Shown: positions 28,161 through 37,478, counted from the first letter of the stretch. The stretch is 64,000 nucleotides of DNA from Clostridium sp. TW13 (GCF_024345225.1 NZ_BROD01000001.1:4482767-4546766); one strand, 5' to 3'. The notes: generated by a model from the sequence alone, not told the origin. A program made the numbers and translations.

Positions 28161-29356
28161 CCATTAAGGTTATCTGTGTACTTTTCTCTTTGGGTTTATG
28201 GCTTTATATAACTAATATAGAAAATCCTATTAAAGAGTATAAGATAAATAATGTACCTGTAGAAATCATTAATGAAGATGTTTTAAAGGATTCAAATTTA
28301 ACACTTATGCCAAATCAAACGCTTAAAATTAATGTTACAATTGAAGGTCCAGCTACAGAAGTATATAAGGTTAGCAGTGATCAAATAAAAGTTGCAGTTA
28401 ATTTAAGTGGTTATGCATTGAAAAAAGGTGAAAATAAAATTCCTGTAGAGATTCAAAGCTATCCAGCAGGAATAAGTATAAAAAATAATGACTTCTTAAG
28501 AGTGGCAGTTAATTTAGATACTTATGCTGAAAAGAATTTACCTATACAAAATGATATAAATATAAAAACTAAAAGTGGGTATTATAAAGGTGATATAGAA
28601 GTTAGTCCTAGTACAGCTACTATATCAGGAGCAGCTCAATATGTTGACTCAGTTAAAACAGTTAGAGTAAGTACTGATTTAACTGATTTAAGTTCAGATG
28701 TAAGTACAGAACTAAAAATAGAAGCATTTAATGCAGACAATAATCAAGTTACTCAGGTGAAGATTTTCCCTAATGTTGCAAGGGTTAAGGTTCCAATTAG
28801 AAAAGGAAAGCTAGTATCAGTTAAGGTTCCTACAACTGGAAGTATATCTAACAACATGGTATTGAAGAGTGTTACTCCAGTCAATAAAAGTATTGAGATA
28901 ATTGGAGATGAAAGTGTATTAAATTCAATTAACGAAATAAGTACTGATCCAATAAACTTAACTAATATAGACGGAACTAAGGATGTTAGTGTAGCATTAA
29001 AAATACCACTAGGAGTGAGGGCAGTAAATAATGAAAGGTATGTCAAAGTAAATGTATTAACGACTCAGTATGTTACTAAAGATATTACTGTACAGGTAAA
29101 AGAGAAGAATACTCCAACAGGATTGACTGCAAGCTTTGATAAAGGTATTAAGATTACATTGAGAGGGCTACAAGAAGATATTTCAGCACTAAAGGATGAG
29201 GATTTAGGCAATATCACGGCGGAAGCAGATTTCACTAACATAAAAGAAGGAAGCAATACGGTAGATTATACTATATCCAATTTACCTTCTAAGATTACTG
29301 TACAAGCTAAAAATCCTGATAAATTAACGGTTACAGCTAAAAAAGCTGCTCAATAA
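28130..29356 (+). CDS. cdaR: CdaR (YbbR-domain) regulator of diadenylate cyclase
   Basis: 408 residues with an N-terminal transmembrane helix (IAIKVICVLFSLGLWLYIT) and a series of YbbR beta domains outside the cell (for example VPVEIINEDVLKDSN and VSPSTATISGAAQYVDSVKTV). It binds and modulates CdaA in the membrane. The ATG lies within the 3' end of cdaA in another frame, behind a GAGAGGGTG site. The role is known from relatives; the pairing here is shown by the overlap. Confidence 0.95.
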   Translation: MDNEEKKKNIAIKVICVLFSLGLWLYITNIENPIKEYKINNVPVEIINEDVLKDSNLTLMPNQTLKINVTIEGPATEVYKVSSDQIKVAVNLSGYALKKGENKIPVEIQSYPAGISIKNNDFLRVAVNLDTYAEKNLPIQNDINIKTKSGYYKGDIEVSPSTATISGAAQYVDSVKTVRVSTDLTDLSSDVSTELKIEAFNADNNQVTQVKIFPNVARVKVPIRKGKLVSVKVPTTGSISNNMVLKSVTPVNKSIEIIGDESVLNSINEISTDPINLTNIDGTKDVSVALKIPLGVRAVNNERYVKVNVLTTQYVTKDITVQVKEKNTPTGLTASFDKGIKITLRGLQEDISALKDEDLGNITAEADFTNIKEGSNTVDYTISNLPSKITVQAKNPDKLTVTAKKAAQ

Positions 29357-29385
29357 ACAAAAATAAATATAAACGGAGACGAAGA

Positions 29386-30990
29386 ATGGCTATTAGAATA
29401 AACAACGTACAATTAGATATAAATGAAGATATTTCACTATTAAAGGCTAAGGCTGCAAAAAAATTAAGAATAAAAGAAGCTTCAATAAGTGATTTAAAAA
29501 TAATAAAAGAGTCTATAGATGCTAGAAAGAAAAACTCAATAAAATTTAACTATTGTATAGATATATGCTGTGAAAATGAAAAGAACCTTGTGTATAAACT
29601 AAAAGACAAAGATATACGATTTGAAGAAGAAGGATATAAAGAGGAAATTCAGTTTGGTAGCAAAAAGCTTGCCCACAGACCAGTTGTTATTGGACTTGGA
29701 CCTGCTGGTCTATTCTCTGCATTATTGTTAGCGAAAAATGGATATAGACCTATAGTGTTTGAAAGAGGAGAAGATGTTGATAACAGAACAAAAACTGTGG
29801 AAAAGTTTTGGACTACCGGTGAATTAAATACAGAATCCAATGTTCAATTTGGAGAAGGAGGAGCAGGAGCTTTCTCTGACGGTAAGTTAACAACTAGAAT
29901 TAAGGATACAAGATGTGATTTAGTACTTGAAGCTCTAGTAAAAGCAGGCGCGCCTGAAGAAATAATCTACATGGGAAAACCGCATGTAGGAACAGATATT
30001 TTAAAAACTGTTGTTAAGAATATAAGAGAAGAAATAAAGGCTTTAGGTGGAGAAATACATTTTTCTTCAAAACTTGAAAAAGTTATTGCGAAGAATGGGA
30101 AAGTTAATTCTATCATAGTTAATAGTAATGAAATACCTTGTTCTCAACTTATATTGGCTATAGGACATAGTTCAAGAGATACCTATGAAATGTTAAATGG
30201 AATAGGCATGTTTATGGAACCTAAACCTTTTGCTATAGGAGTAAGAGTTGAGCATCCACAGGATTTAATAAATAGAAATCAATATGGTGAATATGCAAAT
30301 CATCCTAGACTTAAGGCGGCAGAATATAGATTAACTCACACCGCAGAAAGTACTAAGAGACCAGTGTACTCTTTTTGTATGTGTCCAGGTGGAGTTGTAG
30401 TAGGTGCAGCTTCAGAAGAAAATAGACTTGTAGTTAATGGAATGAGTTATCATGCAAGAGATAATAAAAATGCAAATTCTGCACTTGTTGTAGGAGTAGG
30501 GCCGGAGGATTTTGAAGGTAATTCTCCATTAAGTGCAATGAATTTCCAAAGGCATTATGAGGAACTTGCTTATAAAGTAGGTGGAGGAAACTATAAGGCT
30601 CCAGTACAAAAAATAAGTGATTTCATGGAAGATAGGATAACTAAAAAATTAGACAGTGTGATTCCAACAGTAACGCCAGGATATGAATTCAAAGATTTAA
30701 GAGAGTGCTTACCAAGCTATGTAGTTCAAAGTTTGAAAGAAGGACTAGATAATTTTGATAGGAAAATAAAAGGTTTTGGAGCTTCTGGAGAAGGAATTAT
30801 GATAGGAATAGAAACCAGAACCTCAGCACCAGTGAGAATAACTAGAAATGAAAACTTAGAAAGTATTTCAATAGGAGGGGTATACCCAACAGGAGAAGGA
30901 GCAGGCTTTGCAGGTGGCATAGTATCAGCAGCAGTAGATGGACTTAAGGTTGCAGAAAACATAATTAAAGAATATTCTCCAATAATATAA
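29386..30990 (+). CDS. FAD-dependent oxidoreductase (COG2509-like)
   Basis: 534 residues. An N-terminal domain of about 95 residues precedes the Rossmann FAD-binding motif VIGLGPAGLFSALLLAKNGY. FGEGGAGAFSDGKLTTR and a C-terminal GVYPTGEGAGFAGGIVSAAVDG segment are typical of this flavoprotein family, whose substrate is not established. It starts 29 bp after cdaR, behind GGAGACG, so it probably belongs to that operon. It is also found near cdaA in other clostridia as I recall; that is not checked here. Confidence 0.9.
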   Translation: MAIRINNVQLDINEDISLLKAKAAKKLRIKEASISDLKIIKESIDARKKNSIKFNYCIDICCENEKNLVYKLKDKDIRFEEEGYKEEIQFGSKKLAHRPVVIGLGPAGLFSALLLAKNGYRPIVFERGEDVDNRTKTVEKFWTTGELNTESNVQFGEGGAGAFSDGKLTTRIKDTRCDLVLEALVKAGAPEEIIYMGKPHVGTDILKTVVKNIREEIKALGGEIHFSSKLEKVIAKNGKVNSIIVNSNEIPCSQLILAIGHSSRDTYEMLNGIGMFMEPKPFAIGVRVEHPQDLINRNQYGEYANHPRLKAAEYRLTHTAESTKRPVYSFCMCPGGVVVGAASEENRLVVNGMSYHARDNKNANSALVVGVGPEDFEGNSPLSAMNFQRHYEELAYKVGGGNYKAPVQKISDFMEDRITKKLDSVIPTVTPGYEFKDLRECLPSYVVQSLKEGLDNFDRKIKGFGASGEGIMIGIETRTSAPVRITRNENLESISIGGVYPTGEGAGFAGGIVSAAVDGLKVAENIIKEYSPII

Positions 30991-31000
30991 TAGAAAATTA

Positions 31001-31032
31001 AAATCTGAGAACTATTGTTTTCAGATTTTTTT
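31001..31032 (+). terminator. Terminator after the FAD protein gene
   Basis: AAATCTGAGAAC pairs with GTTTTCAGATTT around a TATT loop and is followed by a long T run. It separates the cdaA operon from ptb-buk. Confidence 0.85.
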
Positions 31033-31098
31033 TGCCAAAACTTCTTTAAAGGTATAAAATAGATTGTAGAACTATTAGTAGTTTTTTTTATCAGATAT

Positions 31099-31116
31099 TT
31101 GTGATAAAATTAACAA
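31099..31116 (+). promoter_or_regulatory. Rex-like operator upstream of ptb-buk
   Basis: TTGTGATAAAATTAACAA matches the 18-bp Rex consensus TTGTTAA-N4-TTAACAA at 12 of 14 defined positions, with one half-site perfect. It lies 33 bp before the ptb start. Rex senses the NADH/NAD+ ratio and is known to control fermentation genes in clostridia; its gene is not in the window. Confidence 0.6.
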
Positions 31117-31149
31117 TATAAAGCAAAAAATATAGAAGAGGTGCAGTAA

Positions 31150-32061
31150 ATGAGTAAGAATTTTGATGACCTATTTTCAAGATTAAAAGAAATTCCTAAA
31201 AAGAAGGTTGCAGTAGCGGTGGCTCAAGATGAACCAGTACTAGAAGCAATAAAAGAAGCTACAAATCTAGGAGTAGCTGAAGCTATATTAGTTGGAGACA
31301 AACAAAAAATACATGAAATAGCAGATAAGATAAACTTAGATTTATCTGATTACGAAATAATGGACGTTAAGGATCCTAAAAAAGCTGCTTTAGAAGCTGT
31401 TAAATTAGTATCAAGCGGACATGCAGATATGCTAATGAAAGGATTAGTAGATACTGCTACATTCTTAAGAAGTGTATTAAACAAAGAAGTTGGATTAAGA
31501 ACAGGTAATTTAATGTCACATGTAGCTGTTTTTGAATCAGAAGGATGGGACAGATTATTATTTTTAACTGACGCTGCTTTTAATACATATCCAGAATTAA
31601 AGGATAAGGCTGGAATGATAAATAATGCAGTTGCAGTTGCTCATAGCTGTGGTATAGAAACACCAAAAGTTGCAGTTATAGGACCAGTAGAAGTTGTAAA
31701 TCCAGCAATGCAATCAACAGTTGATGCAGCATTATTAGCAAAGATGAGTGACAGAGGACAATTCAAGGGATGTGTAGTTGATGGACCTTTTGCTTTAGAT
31801 AATGCAATATCAGAAGAAGCAGCACATCATAAGGGAGTAAAGGGACCAGTAGCTGGTAAAGCAGATATATTATTATTACCAGATATAGAAGTTGCTAACG
31901 TTATGTATAAGACATTAACATATTTCTCAAACTCAAAGAATGGTTGTCTTCTAGTAGGAACTTCAGCACCAGTTATATTAACTTCAAGAGCTGACTCTTT
32001 CGAAACAAAAGTTAACTCAATTGCTCTTGCAGCATTAGTTGCAGAAAAAAATAAAAGATAA
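31150..32061 (+). CDS. ptb: Phosphate butyryltransferase
   Basis: 303 residues. It converts butyryl-CoA and phosphate to butyryl-phosphate, the first of two steps that yield butyrate and ATP. The sequence has the full phosphotransacylase fold, with MKGLVDTATFLR, HVAVFESEGWDRLLFLTDAAFNTYP and the C-terminal PVILTSRADSFETKVNSIALAA. Butyrate kinase follows by 51 bp, which distinguishes it from a phosphate acetyltransferase. AGAGGTG precedes the ATG. A Rex-like site upstream suggests redox control. Confidence 0.96.
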   Translation: MSKNFDDLFSRLKEIPKKKVAVAVAQDEPVLEAIKEATNLGVAEAILVGDKQKIHEIADKINLDLSDYEIMDVKDPKKAALEAVKLVSSGHADMLMKGLVDTATFLRSVLNKEVGLRTGNLMSHVAVFESEGWDRLLFLTDAAFNTYPELKDKAGMINNAVAVAHSCGIETPKVAVIGPVEVVNPAMQSTVDAALLAKMSDRGQFKGCVVDGPFALDNAISEEAAHHKGVKGPVAGKADILLLPDIEVANVMYKTLTYFSNSKNGCLLVGTSAPVILTSRADSFETKVNSIALAALVAEKNKR

Positions 32062-32112
32062 TTATTAGTGTAAATAATTTTATTTTAATGTGTTATCAAT
32101 GGAGGATGGAAT

Positions 32113-33183
32113 ATGTCATACAAGTTATTAATAATCAATCCAGGTTCGACATCAACTAAAATAGGGGTTTATGAAGACGAAAAACAATTATTTGAAGAAA
32201 CATTAAGACACACAAATGAAGAAATAAAGAGATATGATACAATATTTGATCAATTTCAATTTAGAAAAGATGTTATTTTAAATGTGCTTAAGGAGAAGAA
32301 CTTTGATATCAAAACTTTAAGTGCTATAGTTGGAAGAGGCGGAATGTTAAAGCCAGTAGAAGGTGGAACATACGCTGTTAATGATGCTATGGTTGAAGAC
32401 TTAAAGATTGGTGTTCAAGGTCCACATGCTTCAAATCTTGGTGGCATAATAGCTAAGTCCATTGGAGATGAATTAGGAGTTCCATCATTTATAGTAGATC
32501 CAGTTGTTACTGATGAATTAGATGATGTAGCTAGATTATCTGGAGTTCCAGAACTTCCAAGAAAGAGTAAGTTCCATGCATTAAATCAAAAAGCTGTTGC
32601 TAAGAGATATGGAAAAGAAACAGGAAAAGGATATGAAAACTTAAATCTTGTTGTTGTTCACATGGGTGGAGGAGTTTCTGTTGGAGCTCATAAGCAAGGT
32701 AGAGTTATAGATGTAAATAATGCTTTAGATGGTGATGGTCCATTCTCACCAGAAAGAGCAGGTTCAGTTCCAGTTGGAGATTTAATTAAAATGTGCTTCA
32801 GTGGAAAATATAATGAACAAGAAGTATATACAAAGGTAGTAGGTAAAGGTGGATTTGTTGGATACCTAAATACTAACGATGTAAAAGGTACTATAGATAA
32901 GATGGAAGCTGGAGACAAGGAATGTGAAAAGATATATAAAGCATTTGTATATCAAATCACAAAGACAATTGGAGAAATGTCAGCAGCATTAAATGGCAAG
33001 GTTGATCAAATTATCCTTACAGGTGGAATTGCATATTCACCAACTCTAGTACCAGACTTAAAGGCAAACATCGAGTGGATAGCACCAGTTACAGTATATC
33101 CAGGAGAAGATGAACTTTTAGCTTTAACTCAAGGAGCAATAAGAGTGCTTAGTGGGGAAGAAACAGCTAAGGTATATAAATAA
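32113..33183 (+). CDS. buk: Butyrate kinase
   Basis: 356 residues of the acetate/butyrate kinase family. It transfers phosphate from butyryl-phosphate to ADP. The N-terminal [19 protein letters not shown], the [14 protein letters not shown] phosphate-binding segment and [22 protein letters not shown] are characteristic. It forms an operon with ptb and is followed by a strong terminator. GGAGGATGG precedes the ATG. Confidence 0.97.
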   Translation: MSYKLLIINPGSTSTKIGVYEDEKQLFEETLRHTNEEIKRYDTIFDQFQFRKDVILNVLKEKNFDIKTLSAIVGRGGMLKPVEGGTYAVNDAMVEDLKIGVQGPHASNLGGIIAKSIGDELGVPSFIVDPVVTDELDDVARLSGVPELPRKSKFHALNQKAVAKRYGKETGKGYENLNLVVVHMGGGVSVGAHKQGRVIDVNNALDGDGPFSPERAGSVPVGDLIKMCFSGKYNEQEVYTKVVGKGGFVGYLNTNDVKGTIDKMEAGDKECEKIYKAFVYQITKTIGEMSAALNGKVDQIILTGGIAYSPTLVPDLKANIEWIAPVTVYPGEDELLALTQGAIRVLSGEETAKVYK

Positions 33184-33203
33184 TATAAGTTGATTATAAC
33201 TGT

Positions 33204-33246
33204 AAAAATGCTGAATAAACTCAAAGGTTTATTCAGCATTTTTTTA
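33204..33246 (+). terminator. Terminator after buk
   Basis: Stem AAAATGCTGAATAAAC / GGTTTATTCAGCATTTT around a short loop, then a T run. One of the strongest terminators in the window. Confidence 0.93.
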
Positions 33247-33355
33247 ATAATTTTAAATTATACACTTGTTATTATATATGTTCCAATAAATAAACTAAAA
33301 TTGGATTTAATGTGATGGTTATTAATTATGAAATATTATTTTTATAACTTATAGG

Positions 33356-33676
33356 CTATTTTTCAATAGAAAATTTATTTTTGATTGGATAGTAAGCAGC
33401 TAAAAGAACTACAAGCAAAACAATACTTCCAGCAAATAAAGGAGTTGATTGTTTTATTGCTTTAAAAAATAGGCCAAAGGATAAAAATAATAATCCACAG
33501 ATTGAGTAGAAAGTTCCGTCAATTATGCACATTTTCTTAACATTGATGGTAGTATTGTTATTTTTTCGTTGTAGTGCTTCTAGAGAAACATTTTGGTTTG
33601 GGTACTTTTTAAAGAAGATAGCACTTAATCCTATACCAATAAAAAGTATGCCAAGAATAGTAGCTGTAAAATTCAT
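33356..33676 (-). CDS. Small membrane protein (DUF3784-like)
   Basis: 106 residues with three hydrophobic helices: ATILGILFIGIGLSAIFF, IICGLLFLSFGLFFKAI-like and FAGSIVLLVVLLAAYYPI. The arrangement recalls DUF3784 proteins but no diagnostic motif is certain. GGAGG lies before the ATG on the minus strand. It stands alone, convergent to buk. Confidence 0.65.
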   Translation of the reverse strand: MNFTATILGILFIGIGLSAIFFKKYPNQNVSLEALQRKNNNTTINVKKMCIIDGTFYSICGLLFLSFGLFFKAIKQSTPLFAGSIVLLVVLLAAYYPIKNKFSIEK

Positions 33677-33895
33677 TGCGTTTCCTCCAATATTTCAATT
33701 GTATACAGAATTTGTATATGTATATTATAATTAATTTACAAAGTTTCGGCAATGTGCCAGAATAGAGTTATATGTTTCAATTATAAAATATATAGTTTTT
33801 CATCAACAACGCATACTGTATTAGAATAATAAAATGGTATATAATTCATAGTAATATGTTAATAATTAAAATGATGGTTAGAATGAAATAGAGAA

Positions 33896-33970
33896 TTGAG
33901 GTATCTGAAAATGAATAACAAGCTAAAATAGACTAGTAGATGAACTTGTTTATTTTTGAGCATGCCTAAA
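33896..33970 (+). repeat. Palindromic intergenic element (ii)
   Basis: Left arm TTGAGGTATCTGAAAATGAA..ACAAG and right arm CTTGTTTATTTTTGAGCATGCCTAAA pair with mismatches. It fills the end of a 309-bp gap upstream of the AIM24 gene and stops just before its ribosome binding site. The rest of the gap is AT-rich without a recognised site. Confidence 0.45.
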
Positions 33971-33985
33971 ATATGGGGGAATATT

Positions 33986-34822
33986 ATGAGAACATCACTG
34001 AATATAACAAACAAATTAAATTTGATTTCACAGATGCAGGGGGATTCTGCTTTTCAAATTCTTGAGTATGATCAACTTAATGGAAGTAAGAATGTAGATT
34101 TAGCTGTTCAGTTAAATTTTATGAGAGAGTCTGGAGTTAAATTAAAGCAAGTAAGAATAATATTAGATGACAGCTCAGTAAGATTAGAATCAGGAGCCTT
34201 AAGTTATCTAAAAGGTGATATAGAAATTCACAATAAGATTGGAGGACCTTTGGGTCTTGGTAAGAAGTTTTTAACAAGTAAGGTTACTGGCGAGACTATG
34301 TTCAAGCCAACTTATAGTGGTACAGGTGAAATCTTTTTAGAACCATCATTTGGACATTATGCTTTGATAGAATTAGAAGATGATGAGATAGTAGTAGATG
34401 ATGGTTTGTTTTATGCCTGTGAAGAAAGTGTTGAAGTTGGAGCTGCAATGCAAAAAAGTATATCATCCATGCTTTTAGGAAATGAGGGTGTTTTTCAAAC
34501 TAGACTTACTGGAAGTGGAATTGTAGTTTTAGAACTTCCAGTTCCAGAAACAGAGATATTCAAATGCAAATTGAATAAAGATGTTTTAAAGGTTGATGGT
34601 AATTTTGCTATATTAAGAACGGGAGATATAGAATTTACTGTGGAAAAGGCTTCAAAATCAATAGTTGGAACTGCTACCAGTGGAGAAGGCTTCTTAAATG
34701 TATATAGAGGAACAGGTGAAGTGTGGTTAGTACCAACAGTTAGCGTTTATAATGAACTACTTAGAAAGGGGTTGTCAGAAATAAGCAATCCTAGTGGAAG
34801 CTATGGAAAAGATGAAGAATAA
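33986..34822 (+). CDS. AIM24-family protein
   Basis: 278 residues. Start 33986 is chosen because GGGGGA lies 5 nt upstream; a longer in-frame TTG reading would extend into the palindromic element. The protein is a beta-rich, tandem tryptophan-RNA-binding-attenuator-like (AIM24) fold, with GALSYLKGDIEIHNKIGGPLG, TYSGTGEIFLEPSFGHY and the later TGSGIVVLELPVP repeats. Bacterial members are widespread but their role is not established. The YerC-like regulator starts about 50 bp downstream. Confidence 0.8.
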   Translation: MRTSLNITNKLNLISQMQGDSAFQILEYDQLNGSKNVDLAVQLNFMRESGVKLKQVRIILDDSSVRLESGALSYLKGDIEIHNKIGGPLGLGKKFLTSKVTGETMFKPTYSGTGEIFLEPSFGHYALIELEDDEIVVDDGLFYACEESVEVGAAMQKSISSMLLGNEGVFQTRLTGSGIVVLELPVPETEIFKCKLNKDVLKVDGNFAILRTGDIEFTVEKASKSIVGTATSGEGFLNVYRGTGEVWLVPTVSVYNELLRKGLSEISNPSGSYGKDEE

Positions 34823-34874
34823 TTTAGTAGAACAAAGTGATGAATTGTGATAAAATCACTAAGAGGTGAAGATT

Positions 34875-35189
34875 ATGGAGTATAAATCAAGGTTACAGAG
34901 TGACGATATGGACTATTTTTTTAAAGCCATATTGAGCCTACAAAATATAGAAGAATGTTATAGATTTTTTGAAGATGTAGCAACAATAAATGAAATCAAA
35001 GCTTTAGCTCAGAGAATGCATGTAGCAAAAATGCTTGAAGAAAAGAAGACTTATACAGATATAGTAGAGATAACTCATGCCTCCACAGCGACTATAAGCA
35101 GAGTAAATAAATGCCTAAATTATGGCAGTGAAGGATACAATATAGTGTTAGATAGATTAAAAGAAGACAATGAAGATAATGAAAAATAG
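34875..35189 (+). CDS. YerC/YecD-type TrpR-like DNA-binding protein
   Basis: 104 residues. It matches the TrpR-related YerC family: an N-terminal helix pair (YFFKAILSLQNIEECYRFFEDVATINEIKALAQRM, shown in part) and a helix-turn-helix (KTYTDIVEITHASTATISRVNKCL). ATG 34875 has AGAGGTG 6 nt upstream and is preferred over the overlapping GTG at 34866. The target is unknown; the family is not proven to respond to tryptophan. Confidence 0.85.
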   Translation: MEYKSRLQSDDMDYFFKAILSLQNIEECYRFFEDVATINEIKALAQRMHVAKMLEEKKTYTDIVEITHASTATISRVNKCLNYGSEGYNIVLDRLKEDNEDNEK

Positions 35190-35194
35190 ATATA

Positions 35195-35224
35195 AAAAAA
35201 GCTTGCCTGTTTGCAAGCTTTTTT
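35195..35224 (+). terminator. Terminator after the YerC-like gene
   Basis: Perfect stem AAAAAAGCTTGC / GCAAGCTTTTTT with a 6-nt loop. Confidence 0.92.
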
Positions 35225-35247
35225 GTTTACGCTAAAAATCTAGTCAT

Positions 35248-35388
35248 AAGTATACTATCAAAAAAAGATTTTCTAGCAGGGCGGCGTATCCTGCATCTCT
35301 GTTTACTACTAAAAGCATAGCGCGTGAGGAGCCATTTCTCACCTTAGAAATCTCAAATTATATACCGATACTTATATAGTATACACTT
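35248..35388. other. Nested structured element, candidate ncRNA or MITE
   Basis: 141 nt between convergent genes. Outer arms GTATACTAT / ATAGTATAC (35250-35258, 35376-35384) enclose AGATTTTCTAG / CTTAGAAATCT (35266-35276, 35343-35353). Inside are the hairpins GCAGG..CCTGC (35276-35294) and GTGAG..CTCAC (35324-35342), with a weaker one between them. The loops contain GGCGG and GAGCC, so a short loop-loop contact is possible. The core is far richer in GC than the surroundings. No known RNA class is recognised. Confidence 0.6.
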
Positions 35389-35423
35389 TATATTTATTTT
35401 GTTCAATATTCCTAAAAAATATT

Positions 35424-35867
35424 TTATTGAAAACATTCTTTAGTAACAAGTTTCTTTTCTACTTGTTTAAATTTACTTATAGATGTAATGGCAATAAATC
35501 GACCATTATAAAGTCTACTGCAAATTTTCCCTTCTGTTATTGGATATAAGGAAGCAACATAGATATATCCTTCATCAGGATCAACCTCTAGGCCTAAAAG
35601 CATAAACACCCCCACGTATTTTACAAGTTCAATTGAATTGCAGCCTTTTTTAGGATCCTGCCCAATGAAGTCTGGTGACGATATTATAGATTTAATAGTA
35701 GGAGTTAGATTTTCTATAATATTTCTACCAAGTTGTTTTGCATGCTTTTTTACAATATGCTTGTAGACTCCAGGACAGGCAAATACATCACCATTACAAG
35801 TAAAACCAGCTAATCTTGCAACTTTTGATGGTATTTTCCCAACTCGAATATAACCTTTCATGCTCAT
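35424..35867 (-). CDS. Small protein resembling PBECR/BECR-fold nuclease domains
   Basis: 147 residues. Start 35867 fits AAAGGTGG 8 nt upstream better than an in-frame GTG at 35879 that overlaps it. The order of motifs (VYKHIVKKHAKQLG, SSPDFIGQDPKKGCNSIELVK, DEGYIYVASLYPI, RLYNGRF) resembles barnase-EndoU-ColicinE5-RelE-like (PBECR) domains that occur in phage polyvalent proteins and toxins. Here it stands alone, with no immunity or antitoxin gene next to it. Membership of that fold is a tentative reading; hypothetical protein is the safe label. Confidence 0.6.
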   Translation of the reverse strand: MSMKGYIRVGKIPSKVARLAGFTCNGDVFACPGVYKHIVKKHAKQLGRNIIENLTPTIKSIISSPDFIGQDPKKGCNSIELVKYVGVFMLLGLEVDPDEGYIYVASLYPITEGKICSRLYNGRFIAITSISKFKQVEKKLVTKECFQ

Positions 35868-36019
35868 TAAACATACCACCTTTAGCAGAGGATAAAAATA
35901 ATAATATTTATATTATATATTATTATAATTATACTATAAAATTGATAACTATAGAATAAATTAATAAAAAGACTTTACAATGAAACATTGTTATGTTACG
36001 CTATACATGAGGTGGAGTT

Positions 36020-36643
36020 ATGGAAGAAGAATTAATTACGAAAAAAGATCTTTTAGACTTAACTGGCATATCCTATGGACAGCTGTATAGATGGAAGAGA
36101 AAAGCTCTGATTCCAGATGAATGGTTTATAAAGAAATCATCATTTACTGGGCAAGAGACCTATTTACCTAAAGAAAAGATTTTAAACAGAGTAAACAAAA
36201 TAATTGAACTGAAAGATACAGTTTCTTTGGATGAATTGGCAGATATGTTTTCAATAAATCCAAAATCAAAAAGCTATACTTGGGAAGATATTATTGAAAA
36301 TGAAATAAGTTCAGAAGCTTGTTTGAAGTTGTATTCAAAAAGTTTTGGGGAAAAAGAAGAGTTTGTTTTTAAAGATGTATTGTGCATATATATTTTTAAT
36401 AAACTGCTGAAGGATAATATACTTTCTTTTGAGCAAATAGAAGAAACTATTGAAAGTATTGATTTCTATTATGAAAAAACAGAAGAGAAAGATTATAATT
36501 TAGTGATGGTAAAAGAGAAAGAGACTATTTTTAGTTTTTTTGTAGCAAAGGATAGTTGGATTCCGTTAAAGGAATATAAGGTTATTTTAGATATAAATTT
36601 TCATGATTTAGCAGATCAGATAAAGAAAAAATTAAGGGGATAA
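36020..36643 (+). CDS. DUF4004 (YhbD-like) protein with MerR-like N-terminus
   Basis: 207 residues. The N-terminus (ITKKDLLDLTGISYGQLYRWKRKALIPDEWF) looks like a MerR-type helix-turn-helix, and the family is DUF4004, known in Bacillus as YhbD. GGTGGAG precedes the ATG. Its stop is 14 bp before the start of a polymer-forming protein, as yhbD precedes such genes in Bacillus. A regulator of the following operon is a reasonable guess. Confidence 0.8.
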   Translation: MEEELITKKDLLDLTGISYGQLYRWKRKALIPDEWFIKKSSFTGQETYLPKEKILNRVNKIIELKDTVSLDELADMFSINPKSKSYTWEDIIENEISSEACLKLYSKSFGEKEEFVFKDVLCIYIFNKLLKDNILSFEQIEETIESIDFYYEKTEEKDYNLVMVKEKETIFSFFVAKDSWIPLKEYKVILDINFHDLADQIKKKLRG

Positions 36644-36657
36644 TGGAGGAATTAATA

Positions 36658-37455
36658 ATGGTTGAATTGAGAAATGAGTTAAATAGTAAGGGAGATTTAA
36701 AGATTTCAGGGTCAGGAAGTTCAGGTGGTGGAGATTTTAATTGCGTAAGGATAAGTGGTTCAGGCAAAGTAACAGGTAATATAAGATGTGTGGACTTTAG
36801 TACTTCTGGATCTTCTAGAGTTGATGGAAGTCTAGAAACTGAGACATTTAAAACTAGTGGCTCTTCAAGAATTGAAGGAGATATAATAGCAAATGAAGTA
36901 AGAACAAGTGGCTCTGCTAATGTTCATGGTGATGTAACAACAGAGGAATTTCAATGTAATGGTTCATCTAACATAGATGGAAACTTGCAAGCAAAGGAGT
37001 TAAGTGCTTCAGGCAGCATAAAGGTTGGAAACAATGTAAGTGGAGATAGAATGAAATTTTCAGGTTCATTTGAGTTTGGTGGAAATTGTGAAGCAGAAGA
37101 ATTTCAAAGTTCAGGACATTTTCATATAAAAGGACTTCTAAATGCGGAAACTATGGACATTAATCTAGGATCTCATTGTAAGGTTCAAGAAATAGGTGGC
37201 AATAAAGTAAATATATACAGTAGAAATCCAGGACTTAATCTTCTTGGTTTTTTAGGACTTAAATTTAATACTGGAAAGTTAACTTGTAATACTATTGAAG
37301 CTGATGAGGTAGATATAGCATTTGTAGAAGCGGATTTAGTAAGAGGCAATAACATTGTAATAAGAGAAGGTTGCAATATACAAAAAGTAGAGTATAGTGG
37401 AAACTACAGAACAGAAGGCAATGCAAAAGTTGTAGAAGCAATAAAAGTTGATTAA
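36658..37455 (+). CDS. Bactofilin-like polymer-forming protein
   Basis: 265 residues from the ATG at 36658, 7 nt after GGAGGA; an upstream in-frame ATG overlaps that site. The sequence is built from about eight repeats of 18-20 residues of the form SGSxxVxGxIxxxxFxxSG (for example SRVDGSLETETFKTSGSS), which form a right-handed beta helix in bactofilins and YhbE/YhbF-type proteins. It probably assembles into filaments or a scaffold near the membrane. It is cotranscribed with the DUF4004 gene and followed by a perfect palindromic terminator. Confidence 0.85.
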   Translation: MVELRNELNSKGDLKISGSGSSGGGDFNCVRISGSGKVTGNIRCVDFSTSGSSRVDGSLETETFKTSGSSRIEGDIIANEVRTSGSANVHGDVTTEEFQCNGSSNIDGNLQAKELSASGSIKVGNNVSGDRMKFSGSFEFGGNCEAEEFQSSGHFHIKGLLNAETMDINLGSHCKVQEIGGNKVNIYSRNPGLNLLGFLGLKFNTGKLTCNTIEADEVDIAFVEADLVRGNNIVIREGCNIQKVEYSGNYRTEGNAKVVEAIKVD

Positions 37456-37478
37456 AAATAAATATATTAAATTCAATG

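Noticed and set aside
35260..35345. tRNA or tRNA-like gene in the GC-rich gap
   Set aside because: No T-loop GTTCRANNC, no acceptor stem with a 7-bp pairing and no CCA; the stems do not make a cloverleaf.
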